A program made the translations under genes and the position numbers. Under the pieces are notes generated by a model. The model did not search any database. It was not told the DNA's origin and saw nothing but the letters and a program-made list of their open reading frames with translations. A stretch of DNA of 64,000 bases from PSRJ01 sp963825305 (GTDB lineage Bacteria > Acidobacteriota > Terriglobia > Bryobacterales > Bryobacteraceae), in contig CAWGTA010000013.1 of the NCBI GenBank assembly GCA_963825305.1, positions 248,001-312,000 of the forward strand, given 5' to 3'. Every line of letters begins with the position of its first letter. Position 1 is the first letter of the stretch. Shown piece by piece: positions 1-7,888 of the stretch.

Positions 1-31
1 TTACTGAGCCGTGACCAAAGGGAGCGGTCTT
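1..31. repeat. Palindrome-like sequence at window edge
   Basis: Just downstream of the epoxide hydrolase stop (minus strand). It reads GACCGCTCCC, a short spacer, then GGTCACGGCTC, so GACC/GGTC can pair. It may be a repeat copy or a weak terminator. Only one copy is seen in this window, so the call rests on shape alone. Confidence 0.25.
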
Positions 32-32
32 T

Positions 33-1196
33 TTAACTCCGCAGCGTGCGAAAGAACTCGCGCACATCCGCAACCAGTAACTCGGGCTGCTCCAGGCAAG
101 CGAAGTGCCCGCCGTGCGGCATCTTGGTGTAGTGCACCAGATTGAACCCGCGCTCCAGAACGCTGCGCGGCGGCGCCAGGTACACCATCTCTTTGGGGAA
201 CGCGGCGAAGCCGGTGGGAGTCATCAGCTTCCCACGCAACTGCGAGCGCTCGTCGCCGGCGCCGCGATAGAACCAGACGCCCGTCCCCATGGTGTCGGTC
301 ACCAGGTAGATCATGACGTTCGTTAGGGTTTGATCTTCCGTGAAGCCGGCGTCGCTCCAGCCTTTCATCTTCTCGGCGATCCAGGCTGCGGCGCCGACGG
401 GGTTGTCGTATAGCGCGAAAGCTACGGTCTGCGGCTTGTGCTGCTGCTCGTTGAAGTAGTCGGTCTCAGCGGCGCGTGCGACTGTGACGGCTCGCACCCA
501 TTCCTTCTCTTCGGCGGTCTGCTCCCCCTCGGGAATCGGCGCGGCGCCCGCGGCGTTGAGATGGATGCCGATCAACGACTCGGGGAATTGCCCCGCCAGC
601 TCCATAGTGACCCGCATGCCCCAGTCGCCGCCCTGCGCTCCGAACCTCCGGTATCCGAGGACATCGGTCATCAGGCGGTGCCACAGCCGCGCCGTAGTCA
701 CCGGGCCGACCGGCTTGCCTTTCGGTTTTGAGGAAAATCCAAAGCCGGGCAGGGAAGGCACCACCACGTCGAAATCGGCGCTGAGCGGGCCCATGGCCTC
801 GAGGAACTCAAACACGGAGCCGGGCCAGCCGTGCGTCAGAATCAGCGGCATGGGGTTCGGACCGCGGCCGCGTACATGATAAAAGTGAATGTCGTAGTCT
901 TCCACTCGCGCCAGGAACTGCGGATAGCGGTTCAGGTTGGCTTCGGCTTTGCGCCAGTCGAATTTGGTCGCCCAGTATTCAGACAGCGAACGCATGTAGT
1001 CCCAGTTGACGCCGTAGCTCCAGTCAGGCGCATCGATGCGGTCGGGCAGGCGGGCTTCGCGTACGCGGTTGAGAATGCGCTTGATGGTGGCTTGCGGAAT
1101 CTCTACGCGGAAAGGCCGCGCCTTCGGAGGCTGTTGTGCTTGAGACATAAATGGCAGAGCGATCGGAATGCGAAAGATATCACGCCGGGATGGCAT
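33..1196 (-). CDS. Epoxide hydrolase family protein, possible Tat leader
   Basis: Alpha/beta hydrolase of the microsomal epoxide hydrolase type, expected to open an epoxide to a diol; the substrate cannot be read. About 387 residues, normal for the family: an N-terminal EHN lid domain (about 20-120), HGWPGS near 122, nucleophile Asp in QGGDWG near 191 and catalytic His in PHGGH near 364. I chose the ATG at 1196 because AAGGTG lies 7 bases upstream. It overlaps the dioxygenase stop by 17 bases and gives a leader with SRRDIF and a short hydrophobic stretch, which could be a small twin-arginine signal. The ATG at 1148 has no visible ribosome site and would give a cytoplasmic enzyme. Last gene of the ring-cleavage operon. 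Confidence 0.85.
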   Translation of the reverse strand: MPSRRDIFRIPIALPFMSQAQQPPKARPFRVEIPQATIKRILNRVREARLPDRIDAPDWSYGVNWDYMRSLSEYWATKFDWRKAEANLNRYPQFLARVEDYDIHFYHVRGRGPNPMPLILTHGWPGSVFEFLEAMGPLSADFDVVVPSLPGFGFSSKPKGKPVGPVTTARLWHRLMTDVLGYRRFGAQGGDWGMRVTMELAGQFPESLIGIHLNAAGAAPIPEGEQTAEEKEWVRAVTVARAAETDYFNEQQHKPQTVAFALYDNPVGAAAWIAEKMKGWSDAGFTEDQTLTNVMIYLVTDTMGTGVWFYRGAGDERSQLRGKLMTPTGFAAFPKEMVYLAPPRSVLERGFNLVHYTKMPHGGHFACLEQPELLVADVREFFRTLRS

Positions 1197-2040
1197 AGTG
1201 TGGCACCTTGGCTGTGGCCAGGACGAAATTCCATTCGAGCACATCGGGCTCGCCCGGCTGCTTGTTTTTCTGATAGCGCGCTACCAGGGATTCGCGCGAA
1301 CCGAAGACGACGTCGGTATCGAGATACTCGTCCCCCTCGATATAAAGCGCGGTGACCAGGCGTTCATATCCTGGTCTGGTAACGATGAAATGCACGTGCG
1401 CGGGGCGATAGGGATGGCGGCCCGAATCGAGCACCAGTTTTCCTACCGGGCCGTCCGTCGGGATCGGGTAGTAGCGCGGGCGCGTGGTACGAAACTCGAA
1501 GCATCCCTGGGCATTGGTGTGGAAGCGGCCGCGCAGGTTCATCTCCGGCTGCGTAGGGTCCTGGATATCGTAGAAGCCGGTCGGCGAGGAATGCCAGGTT
1601 TCGACAAGAGCTCCTTCGATGGGTTTGCCGTCCTGATTCGATACACGGCCGCGAACGAGTATGCCGCCCGAGCTGTCGGCTGCGATACTGTCGCCGAGCT
1701 CGCGGTCCGGGGCCCCTTCGACATAAAACGGTCCGAGCAGACTGGCTTCGGTGGCGTTGGCGGGATCGTTGGCGTGGGCCATCAGGTCGACCAGTGCGCT
1801 CAGGCCGTGCGTGTCCGACAGCAGAATGAACTCCTGCCGCTTGTCGGTAGTGATGTGGCCGCAATCGGTGAGGAACTGGATGCCCTCCATCCACTCCTCC
1901 GGGGTCAAGCGCACCTCGCGCGCGAACGCGTGCATATGGCGGATGAGGCTGGTGAGCACCTCTTTTTTGCGCGGGCTGGCACACGCGCTCAGGCGGCCCA
2001 GCACTTCGTCCGTTAAATTTTCGGGAGTCAGCTTCTTCAT
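1180..2040 (-). CDS. Intradiol dioxygenase, probably hydroxyquinol 1,2-dioxygenase
   Basis: Non-haem Fe(III) enzyme that opens a catechol or hydroxyquinol ring between the two hydroxyls. 286 residues, usual length: an N-terminal helical dioxygenase_N domain (about 1-95), then the beta-sandwich. All four iron ligands are visible: Tyr157 (GFYD), Tyr191 (RYYPIP), His215 and His217 (HVH). The ATG at 2040 overlaps the upstream stop as ATGA and has AAGGG 9 bases before it; a GTG at 2049 sits too close to that site. The next-upstream gene is maleylacetate reductase, which uses the hydroxyquinol (or chlorocatechol) product, so hydroxyquinol is a better substrate guess than catechol. Family assignment is firm; substrate is inferred from context. 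Confidence 0.9.
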   Translation of the reverse strand: MKKLTPENLTDEVLGRLSACASPRKKEVLTSLIRHMHAFAREVRLTPEEWMEGIQFLTDCGHITTDKRQEFILLSDTHGLSALVDLMAHANDPANATEASLLGPFYVEGAPDRELGDSIAADSSGGILVRGRVSNQDGKPIEGALVETWHSSPTGFYDIQDPTQPEMNLRGRFHTNAQGCFEFRTTRPRYYPIPTDGPVGKLVLDSGRHPYRPAHVHFIVTRPGYERLVTALYIEGDEYLDTDVVFGSRESLVARYQKNKQPGEPDVLEWNFVLATAKVPHYAIPA

Positions 2041-3092
2041 GGTCTGCACCCTTCAAAGGCATTTTCGAGTAACGCGCGGATTCCATCGCGAGTGATGGGG
2101 CGCGGGTTGTAGTATGGATTCTGGACGGCGATATCCGCCGCCCGGTCCAGGTCGCCTGGCTTCATGCCCAGCGCCGCGAGTGAAGTTGGCGCGCCCAGCG
2201 AGGCCGCCAAATCGTAGAGGCCTTCCGCCGCCGAGTGTGTGCCCAGCGCGCGGGCGATTCGCGACATAGCTTCCGGCGCGGCCGGAGTGTTGTACGCCAC
2301 TGCGTGCGGCAGCACCACGGTGTGAGTTTCGGCGTGCGGCAGATTGTATGTTCCGCCCAAAGTGTGGCAGAGCTTATGATGCAGCGCCATACCCACCGTG
2401 CCCAGCGCAATTCCACCCAGCCACGCCGCGTAGAGTGCTTGCGAGCGAGCCTCCAGATTGCCCGGTTCCTTCACCACCACTGGCAGGCTTTGGGCGAAAG
2501 CGCGTATGCCTTCCTCAGCCATCAGGGAGATGATCGGATTGGTCTCCTGCGCATACAAGGCCTCCACACAATGCGCGATGGAGTTCATGCCGCTGGTGGC
2601 GGAGAGCATGGCGGGCATCGTGACCGTGAGGCAGGGATCGTACAGAACCGTCTTGGGCAGCACCCGCATATCGCGGCCCGTGGTCTTGCGGCCGCCTTCG
2701 GTGATGCCCCAGATGGGCGTCATCTCCGAGCCGGCGTAGGTGGTGGGCACGGCCAGGATGGGAAGCGTGGAGACCAGTGCGATGGCCTTCGCCAGGCCGG
2801 TAGTGGAGCCGCCGCCCACCGCCACGCAGCAATCCGCGCCCAAACGCTGCGCTTCCTCGCGGGCGGCCTGCGCAGTTTCGATGGGCACATGCATCACCGC
2901 GCGGTCGAACAGGCCTGCGGCCCGGGGGCCCAACCGTGCCACCATCTCCAATCCGCTTTGCCGCTGCTCGGGCGTCGACAATACGAGGGCCTTCGACGCG
3001 CCAAGCTTCTCGATTTCTTCGGGGAGCTTATCCAGGCAACCCACGCCGAAAATCACGCGGGACGGCACGCTCTGGTAAACAAAGGAAAGCAT
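2037..3092 (-). CDS. Maleylacetate reductase (iron-containing alcohol dehydrogenase family)
   Basis: NAD(P)H-dependent reduction of maleylacetate to 3-oxoadipate. 351 residues, as in known maleylacetate reductases, with the GGGSTTGLAKA nucleotide site (about 93-103), TTYAGSEMT, and the metal-site histidines in SIAHCVEA, LHHKLCHTLGG and PHAETHTVVLPH. It overlaps the CoA-transferase B stop as ATGA (3092) and its own stop overlaps the dioxygenase start (2037-2040), so the genes are translationally coupled. The placement between a ring-cleaving dioxygenase and a 3-oxoadipate-type CoA-transferase separates it from other iron-ADH enzymes. Confidence 0.9.
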   Translation of the reverse strand: MLSFVYQSVPSRVIFGVGCLDKLPEEIEKLGASKALVLSTPEQRQSGLEMVARLGPRAAGLFDRAVMHVPIETAQAAREEAQRLGADCCVAVGGGSTTGLAKAIALVSTLPILAVPTTYAGSEMTPIWGITEGGRKTTGRDMRVLPKTVLYDPCLTVTMPAMLSATSGMNSIAHCVEALYAQETNPIISLMAEEGIRAFAQSLPVVVKEPGNLEARSQALYAAWLGGIALGTVGMALHHKLCHTLGGTYNLPHAETHTVVLPHAVAYNTPAAPEAMSRIARALGTHSAAEGLYDLAASLGAPTSLAALGMKPGDLDRAADIAVQNPYYNPRPITRDGIRALLENAFEGCRP

Positions 3093-3874
3093 CAGCCATT
3101 ACCGGCATGGGCGCGAGCCGTGCGGGCGTGCAGATCGCGCAGCACCGCGAGCTCGGTTTCGGTGGGCGGTTCGGTGGTTGCCACCTGCGCCGCAACTTTC
3201 AACTTCCAGCCGGTGGACTCCACGGCTTTCTCCACGGGTACGCCGGGGTGCAGGCTGGTCAGAGTCAGTTCTTTGGTCTTGGGGTCGGGAGTGAGAATGC
3301 CCAGGTCCGTGATCACCGCGGTGGGACCCTTGCCCGGAAGTCGCATCTTCTCGCGGCTGTCCCCGCCCTCCATGTGCCCGCCGGAAGTGACGAAATCCAG
3401 CTTGTCCACGAAGGCGCGTTTGTTGTGACGGAGCGTGATCAGCACCTCCTTGGAAGATGCCGCGATCTCGGGAGCGCCGCCCGCGCCGGGCAGCCGCGTG
3501 GACGGTTTGTGGTAGTCGCCGATCACCGTGGTATTGATGTTGGCGAAGCGATCGATCTGCGCAGCGCCGAGGAAGCCCAGGTCGACGCGGCCGCCCTGCA
3601 GCCAGTAGGAGAAGATCTCGGGGATTGAGACGGTGGCATCGGCGGTTTCGAACAGCTCACCATCGCCGATGGAAAGCGGCAGCACCGGCGGCTTGGTGCC
3701 AATGGTGCCCGATTCATAAATCAGCACGGTATCGGGTGCGTGGGTGAGCCGTGCGAGATTCGCCGCGGCGCTGGGCAAGCCGATGCCCACGAAGCACACC
3801 GCACCGTTGCGGATCATGCGCGCCGCCGCGATGGTCATCATTTCGTCGGCGGTGTAGGCGTTCTTCTCAGGCAT
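3092..3874 (-). CDS. 3-oxoadipate-type CoA-transferase, subunit B
   Basis: Beta subunit of a family I CoA-transferase; with the next-upstream subunit A it should move CoA from succinyl-CoA to 3-oxoadipate. 260 residues. The catalytic glutamate is seen in YESGTIG at residue 54, the position of the active-site Glu in glutaconate CoA-transferase beta. GIGLPS (about 30-35), GAGGAPEIA and HPGV motifs are also present. The ATG at 3874 overlaps the subunit A stop by 8 bases (ATGCCTGA). A glutaconate-like substrate is possible from sequence alone; the neighbours favour 3-oxoadipate. Confidence 0.88.
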   Translation of the reverse strand: MPEKNAYTADEMMTIAAARMIRNGAVCFVGIGLPSAAANLARLTHAPDTVLIYESGTIGTKPPVLPLSIGDGELFETADATVSIPEIFSYWLQGGRVDLGFLGAAQIDRFANINTTVIGDYHKPSTRLPGAGGAPEIAASSKEVLITLRHNKRAFVDKLDFVTSGGHMEGGDSREKMRLPGKGPTAVITDLGILTPDPKTKELTLTSLHPGVPVEKAVESTGWKLKVAAQVATTEPPTETELAVLRDLHARTARAHAGNG

Positions 3875-4724
3875 GTGTGGCAGCCTCCTCGAGACTCCGC
3901 TTGAACCCGGCGAAGTCCTTGGTCCCCAGGACATGCTGATCGATCCACGCTTGGAAACTCGCGCGTTCCCGCGAAATCGGGTCCCACTGTTTGTAGAAGG
4001 CGTTATTGCGCGGGTAGTAGCCTTGCGCGTAGGACGGAAACGCGCCGCCCTTCACTTCGGCCACGGCTCCGACGATCCATGAAGGCAACACCACTGAGTT
4101 AGGTGGCGCGTCCAGCCGATCCACGATCTCTTCGACGGTGACGATGGAGCGCTTGGCGGCCATGACCGCTTCCTTCTGCACGCCCACCACGCCCCAGATG
4201 AGCACGTTGCCCTGCCGGTCGGCCTTCTGCGCGTGGATCACGGTGACATCGGGGCGATGCGCGGGCACCGCCGCCAGCCGCTCTCCCGTGAACGGGCACT
4301 CGATGAACTTGATGTTCGGGTTGTACTTGGGCAGATCGGTTCCCAGGTACCCGCGCAGGATGCCGAAGGGAAGATGCGCGGCCCCCGCGGCATAGGCGGC
4401 GGCCATGCCGGCGTGCGCATGCTCTTCCACCGCGAGAGGAACGGGCCAGCCCTGCTCCACGGCGTCGCGCAGGCGGTGCAGCGAACCCACCCCGGGGTTG
4501 CCGCCCCACGAGAAAACCAGTTTCGAGGCGCAGCCGGCGCCGATCAGTTGATCGTAGATCAGGTCCGGAGTCATGCGGATCAGCGTGAGGTTGCGGCGCC
4601 CCTGACGGATGATTTCATGACCGGCGGCGAACGGGATCAGATGGGTGAAGCCTTCCAGGGCAATGGTGTCGCCGTCACGCACCGCCTCCTGGATGGCTTC
4701 TTTGAGATTCAGTATGTGAGCCAA
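3867..4724 (-). CDS. 3-oxoadipate-type CoA-transferase, subunit A
   Basis: Alpha subunit of the same family I CoA-transferase. 285 residues, with the N-terminal GDTIALEGFTH segment (about 18-28), FSWGGNPGVGS (about 71-81) and an HPDV-type segment written here as HRPDVTVIHAQKAD. It resembles the glutaconate/oxoadipate group more than acetate CoA-transferases. First gene of the five-gene minus-strand operon; the 51-base gap upstream to 4776 contains a palindromic repeat and no clear promoter. No regulator or thiolase for the pathway is nearby. Confidence 0.87.
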   Translation of the reverse strand: MAHILNLKEAIQEAVRDGDTIALEGFTHLIPFAAGHEIIRQGRRNLTLIRMTPDLIYDQLIGAGCASKLVFSWGGNPGVGSLHRLRDAVEQGWPVPLAVEEHAHAGMAAAYAAGAAHLPFGILRGYLGTDLPKYNPNIKFIECPFTGERLAAVPAHRPDVTVIHAQKADRQGNVLIWGVVGVQKEAVMAAKRSIVTVEEIVDRLDAPPNSVVLPSWIVGAVAEVKGGAFPSYAQGYYPRNNAFYKQWDPISRERASFQAWIDQHVLGTKDFAGFKRSLEEAATHA

Positions 4725-4757
4725 GGTTTTTCATCATTATGACACGCGATAGAAGGA

Positions 4758-4824
4758 GCTTTCAGCAATCAGCATTCAGCGATCAGCTTTCCGGAACCAG
4801 CCCGCGCGGTTTGAGCTGAAAGCT
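4758..4824. repeat. AGCTTTCAGC palindromic repeat, copy 1
   Basis: AGCTTTCAGC (4758-4767) is followed by further CAGC-type direct repeats and answered by GCTGAAAGCT (4815-4824), so the block can fold back on itself. The stop codon of the VWA gene (4776-4778) and its last codons lie inside the repeat. A second copy of the same family lies at 55374-55455. Confidence 0.6.
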
Positions 4825-5765
4825 ATTTCGCGGGGCAATATCTCGGGCGTTTGATATCCGTGGCGGGCGCGCACGCGAGCCTTTGGAAAACGCTTCTGGG
4901 CGTCGGCTGTCAACTCCACCCGGATGGTGCGCAACTGGCCCGGCTTCCCGGCGGGCGCCGCGTAGTACAAGCTGTAGCGGGTGCGAATGCGGTGCATCAT
5001 GTCGACGAAGGCGGGCCCCGGGTCATCCGAGCGGATGGCGTCGCCGCCGGTCTTTTCCGCGATGCCTTTCATCCCAGCCTGCATCAGCAGAGTTTGCGGC
5101 GCCATCACGGTCCCGATGGTGTGAGCGGTCTGAAAGGCGGCACTACGGATGATCAATCCACTGAGCAGCGCGTCGGCTTCCCAGAAATCGCGCACCACCG
5201 ATTCCTCGCGCCGTGTGCGCAGGCCGATGTTGTCGGTGATGACAAGGACGGCCCGTCTACGCTGGGTCCGCGGCTCGTTGAAGAAGCGGCGCGCGGCGTC
5301 AGCCACGGCGCTCTGAATGAAGGTGCCGCCCCCGAACTTCAAACCCACCACGTCCTCACGCACGGTGCGCTCCATCGCGTCGCGGTCCTCGCTGAATGGC
5401 GCGACCACGCGGCTGTGGGTATTGAAAACCATCACCGACACGCGATCGCCCGGGCGCAGTTCCGCGAAGCCCTGGCGTGCGGCCTCGCCCACGGCTTGTA
5501 CATTCGGCCGCATGCTGCCGCTGATGTCGAAGAGCAGGATTAGATCGAGCGGCTGCTCCTCAGCCGAGAAGTCGGCGATGGACTGCTCTTTGCCTTCATC
5601 TAATACCCGGAAGTCATTTCGGGAGAGACCGGTCAGAATGCGCCCGTCCTGCGCCACGACTTCGGCATCGACGTGGACCAGGCTGATGCGCGCGCGAAAG
5701 ACGGCGGGTTCCTGGGCCGATGCCATCATGGCCGCGACCGCGAAAAGGGTAAGAGTACGCCGCAT
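4776..5765 (-). CDS. VWFA-related acidobacterial protein (TIGR03436 type)
   Basis: Exported protein with a von Willebrand A domain, a lineage-typical family with no assigned role. 329 residues: signal peptide (about 1-18, ending ASAQ), a short beta domain with VTAQDGRILTGL-like spacing, then the VWA domain with metal-site motif DISGS at 80-84 and a second conserved block ITDNIGLRTR. I chose ATG 5765 over TTG 5774; neither has a clear ribosome site. The last codons lie inside a palindromic repeat, so the natural C-terminus may have been altered. It stands alone between two operons on the same strand. Confidence 0.85.
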   Translation of the reverse strand: MRRTLTLFAVAAMMASAQEPAVFRARISLVHVDAEVVAQDGRILTGLSRNDFRVLDEGKEQSIADFSAEEQPLDLILLFDISGSMRPNVQAVGEAARQGFAELRPGDRVSVMVFNTHSRVVAPFSEDRDAMERTVREDVVGLKFGGGTFIQSAVADAARRFFNEPRTQRRRAVLVITDNIGLRTRREESVVRDFWEADALLSGLIIRSAAFQTAHTIGTVMAPQTLLMQAGMKGIAEKTGGDAIRSDDPGPAFVDMMHRIRTRYSLYYAAPAGKPGQLRTIRVELTADAQKRFPKARVRARHGYQTPEILPREIAFSSNRAGWFRKADR

Positions 5766-6071
5766 TGGGTACAAGTTTAGATTCGGCGCGGCCTTCGGGG
5801 GTTACTACTCCCGATTTCAGTGCTACCGTAGATGATTTGAAGGTTCGATCGCGCAAATTCGCTGGCCGTTGCGGGCGGCACAAAGCCTACAATCCTGCTG
5901 TCGACGGATCGGCCGGCGTTATCGGTGGTTGTGCCCGGTGCACCCTGCTCCTGGAAATTTGGGAGACCTCCCTCCGGCTCAATCAGCTCATCCGCAAGTT
6001 CGACCCGGCGCATGACGATCTGGAGCGTCCCAAGGCGCACCTGGAGGCCGTCGATCCGCGCCAGTTGAGCT
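5766..6071. other. Intergenic stretch, no confident gene
   Basis: 306 bases between the VWA gene and hpnD. Both strands stay open for about 100 codons (minus 6184-5777, plus 5765-6082) and both translations look protein-like in part, but neither has a good start signal or a family I recognise. A small distal gene of the hopanoid operon cannot be excluded. No terminator hairpin is evident. Confidence 0.3.
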
Positions 6072-6949
6072 TCATCGAATAGCCGCCGCGCGCTGCGCGC
6101 TTTGCCCCCGCCCGGAGACCAAGGCTTGTACCAGAATCCAGGATTTCTCCAGCGAGGACAGCCGCACGCGCCGCGAGAAGACATCGTAGTTGGCGGCTTC
6201 GATGCGCTCCAGCAGCCGCGAATAAATGGTGATCAGCGCCCACAACGAGGGGCGGCTCCGGCGATCCACCAGGTCGAGCAACGGCATGGATTCATCGTAG
6301 TAGGCGCGCGCGCGAGCGGCCTCAAACCGCATCAGCCGCAGAAAGGCCTCGTTGCGGTTTCCCGCGCGCAGATCTTCGAGTGGTCACACCAAAGCGCCTC
6401 AGGTCTTCGCCGGGAAGGTAGACGCGGCCCAGCCCGGCATCTTCGCTGATATCCCGCAGGATGTTGGTCAACTGAAACGCCACGCCGCACTTCTCGGCCA
6501 GCGGCAAAGCGCCCGGTGTCTCGAAGCCGAAAATGTGAAGAATGGTCAGCCCCACCACCGAGGCAACCTGGTAGCAATACCGGTAGAGTTCGTCGAAAGT
6601 CTCCACCTGCCGCGGCTCCAGATCGGAGGCAACGCCCTCGATCATCTCGCGGAAGTATTCGTGGGGGATCGCGAAGCGCTCGCACGGTGTCATGAAAGGC
6701 GGGCCAGACCGGATGCCGGCTGAAGCGGCCTTCCAGAGCCGATTCCATTTCCCCGTGCCAGCGATCGATGGCGGCGCGGTTCGCCCCCGGCTCATCGCTC
6801 AAATCGTCGCAATAGCGCATGAAGGCATAGATGGCGCACATGCCCTTGCGCTGGCCGGCCGAGAGCAGCAGGAACGAATAGTAGAAATTTTTGGCCCGTT
6901 TGCGGGCTACGCGCCGGCAGTAGTCATAGGACTGGTCGAGCTCTGTCAT
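6072..6949 (-). pseudogene. hpnD: Presqualene diphosphate synthase HpnD, two +1 frameshifts
   Basis: Squalene/phytoene synthase family; HpnD joins two farnesyl diphosphates into presqualene diphosphate for hopanoid synthesis. The ATG at 6949 overlaps the hpnC stop as ATGA. Conserved blocks are all present but in three frames: YAFMRYCDDLSDE (first Asp-rich motif), RFAIPHEYF and NILRDISEDAGLGRVYLP (second motif), then the C-terminal helices. Removing one base near 6679 restores VRRFAIP, and one near 6378 restores TTEDLRAGNRNEAF; the joined protein is 291 residues, normal for HpnD. The clean joins suggest consensus errors or very recent mutation. As written, the gene would not give a working enzyme. 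Confidence 0.88.
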
Positions 6950-7875
6950 CAGGCCGCCCGCGAAAAGACCACGCGCGCCAGCGAGCCGAGCAGCAGCCAC
7001 ACCCGTTCGGTTTTAGAGATGGCCGGGCGCGCGCGAAGAACATCATATCCCTGGGCCTCGATCTTTTCCAACACGCGCAGCCCGCCGCGGCTAAACAGGT
7101 CGAGATCAAGCGCCAGCCGCCGGTCTACCATGCGCGTCAGCGGCAGCCCCGCCAGAAATAATTCGCGCGCTTTCTCCACGATCTCCTGCATGACCCCGCG
7201 AAAGGCCGGCGTGAAGCGGTGGGCGAACAAGTCCTCAACCGCGTATCCGTGACGCTCCATGACATCCAGCGGAATATAGATGCGGTCCTTAAGCAGATCG
7301 GTGGTCACGTCCTGCCAGAAATTCGCAAGCTGCAGGGCGGTGCATGTGGCATCGGACAGTTGTTGCCGCTGGGCGTCGCGGTAACCGCATAGGTAGAGCA
7401 CCAGGCGGCCCACCGGATTGGCGGAGCACCGGCAGTAGCCGAAAAGCTCCTCGAAGTTGCGGTAGCGTGTGACGGTCTGGTCTTGCACAAAAGCTTCGAT
7501 GAGATCCGCGAATGGCTGGCGCGGTATTTCGTATTTCTCTATGGTTGGCAGCAGCGCCACAAATACGGGATGCGTGGCGCGTCCCGCGTACATGCCATCC
7601 AGTTCCGTGCGCCACCATTCCAGGAGCCGCAGGCTCTCGGCGCGGTCTCCGGTCTCATCGCCCAGATCGTCCGCCCAGCGGCAATAGGCGTAGACATTGT
7701 AGAAATCCTGGTGCAGACGCTTGGGCAGCAGAAAACTCACCACATGAAAATTCTCGTAGTGGTGAGTGGCCAGCCAGCGGGTATACGCGCGCGCCTGCTC
7801 CAGCGAATAGGATTGCCCGAGCGCCTCCTGGGACCGCACGAATTGGACCGGAGGCAGTAACGCGGGTGCGCCCAC
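6949..7875 (-). CDS. hpnC: Hydroxysqualene synthase HpnC
   Basis: Squalene/phytoene synthase family enzyme that converts presqualene diphosphate to hydroxysqualene. 308 residues, with DDLGDE (69-74) and the second motif region ALQLANFWQDV where HpnC has NxxxD rather than the DxxxD of HpnD. GTG start at 7875 with AGGGGA about 9 bases upstream; 13 bases after the first dehydrogenase stop. It is coupled to hpnD by an ATGA overlap. Standard partner HpnE, which removes the hydroxyl, is not in the window. Confidence 0.88.
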   Translation of the reverse strand: MGAPALLPPVQFVRSQEALGQSYSLEQARAYTRWLATHHYENFHVVSFLLPKRLHQDFYNVYAYCRWADDLGDETGDRAESLRLLEWWRTELDGMYAGRATHPVFVALLPTIEKYEIPRQPFADLIEAFVQDQTVTRYRNFEELFGYCRCSANPVGRLVLYLCGYRDAQRQQLSDATCTALQLANFWQDVTTDLLKDRIYIPLDVMERHGYAVEDLFAHRFTPAFRGVMQEIVEKARELFLAGLPLTRMVDRRLALDLDLFSRGGLRVLEKIEAQGYDVLRARPAISKTERVWLLLGSLARVVFSRAA

Positions 7876-7888
7876 GCGGGATAATCCC

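Noticed and set aside
5777..6184. A 135-codon minus-strand gene after hpnD
   Set aside because: It overlaps the hpnD end in another frame, has no ribosome site and no family I recognise; the plus strand is equally open.
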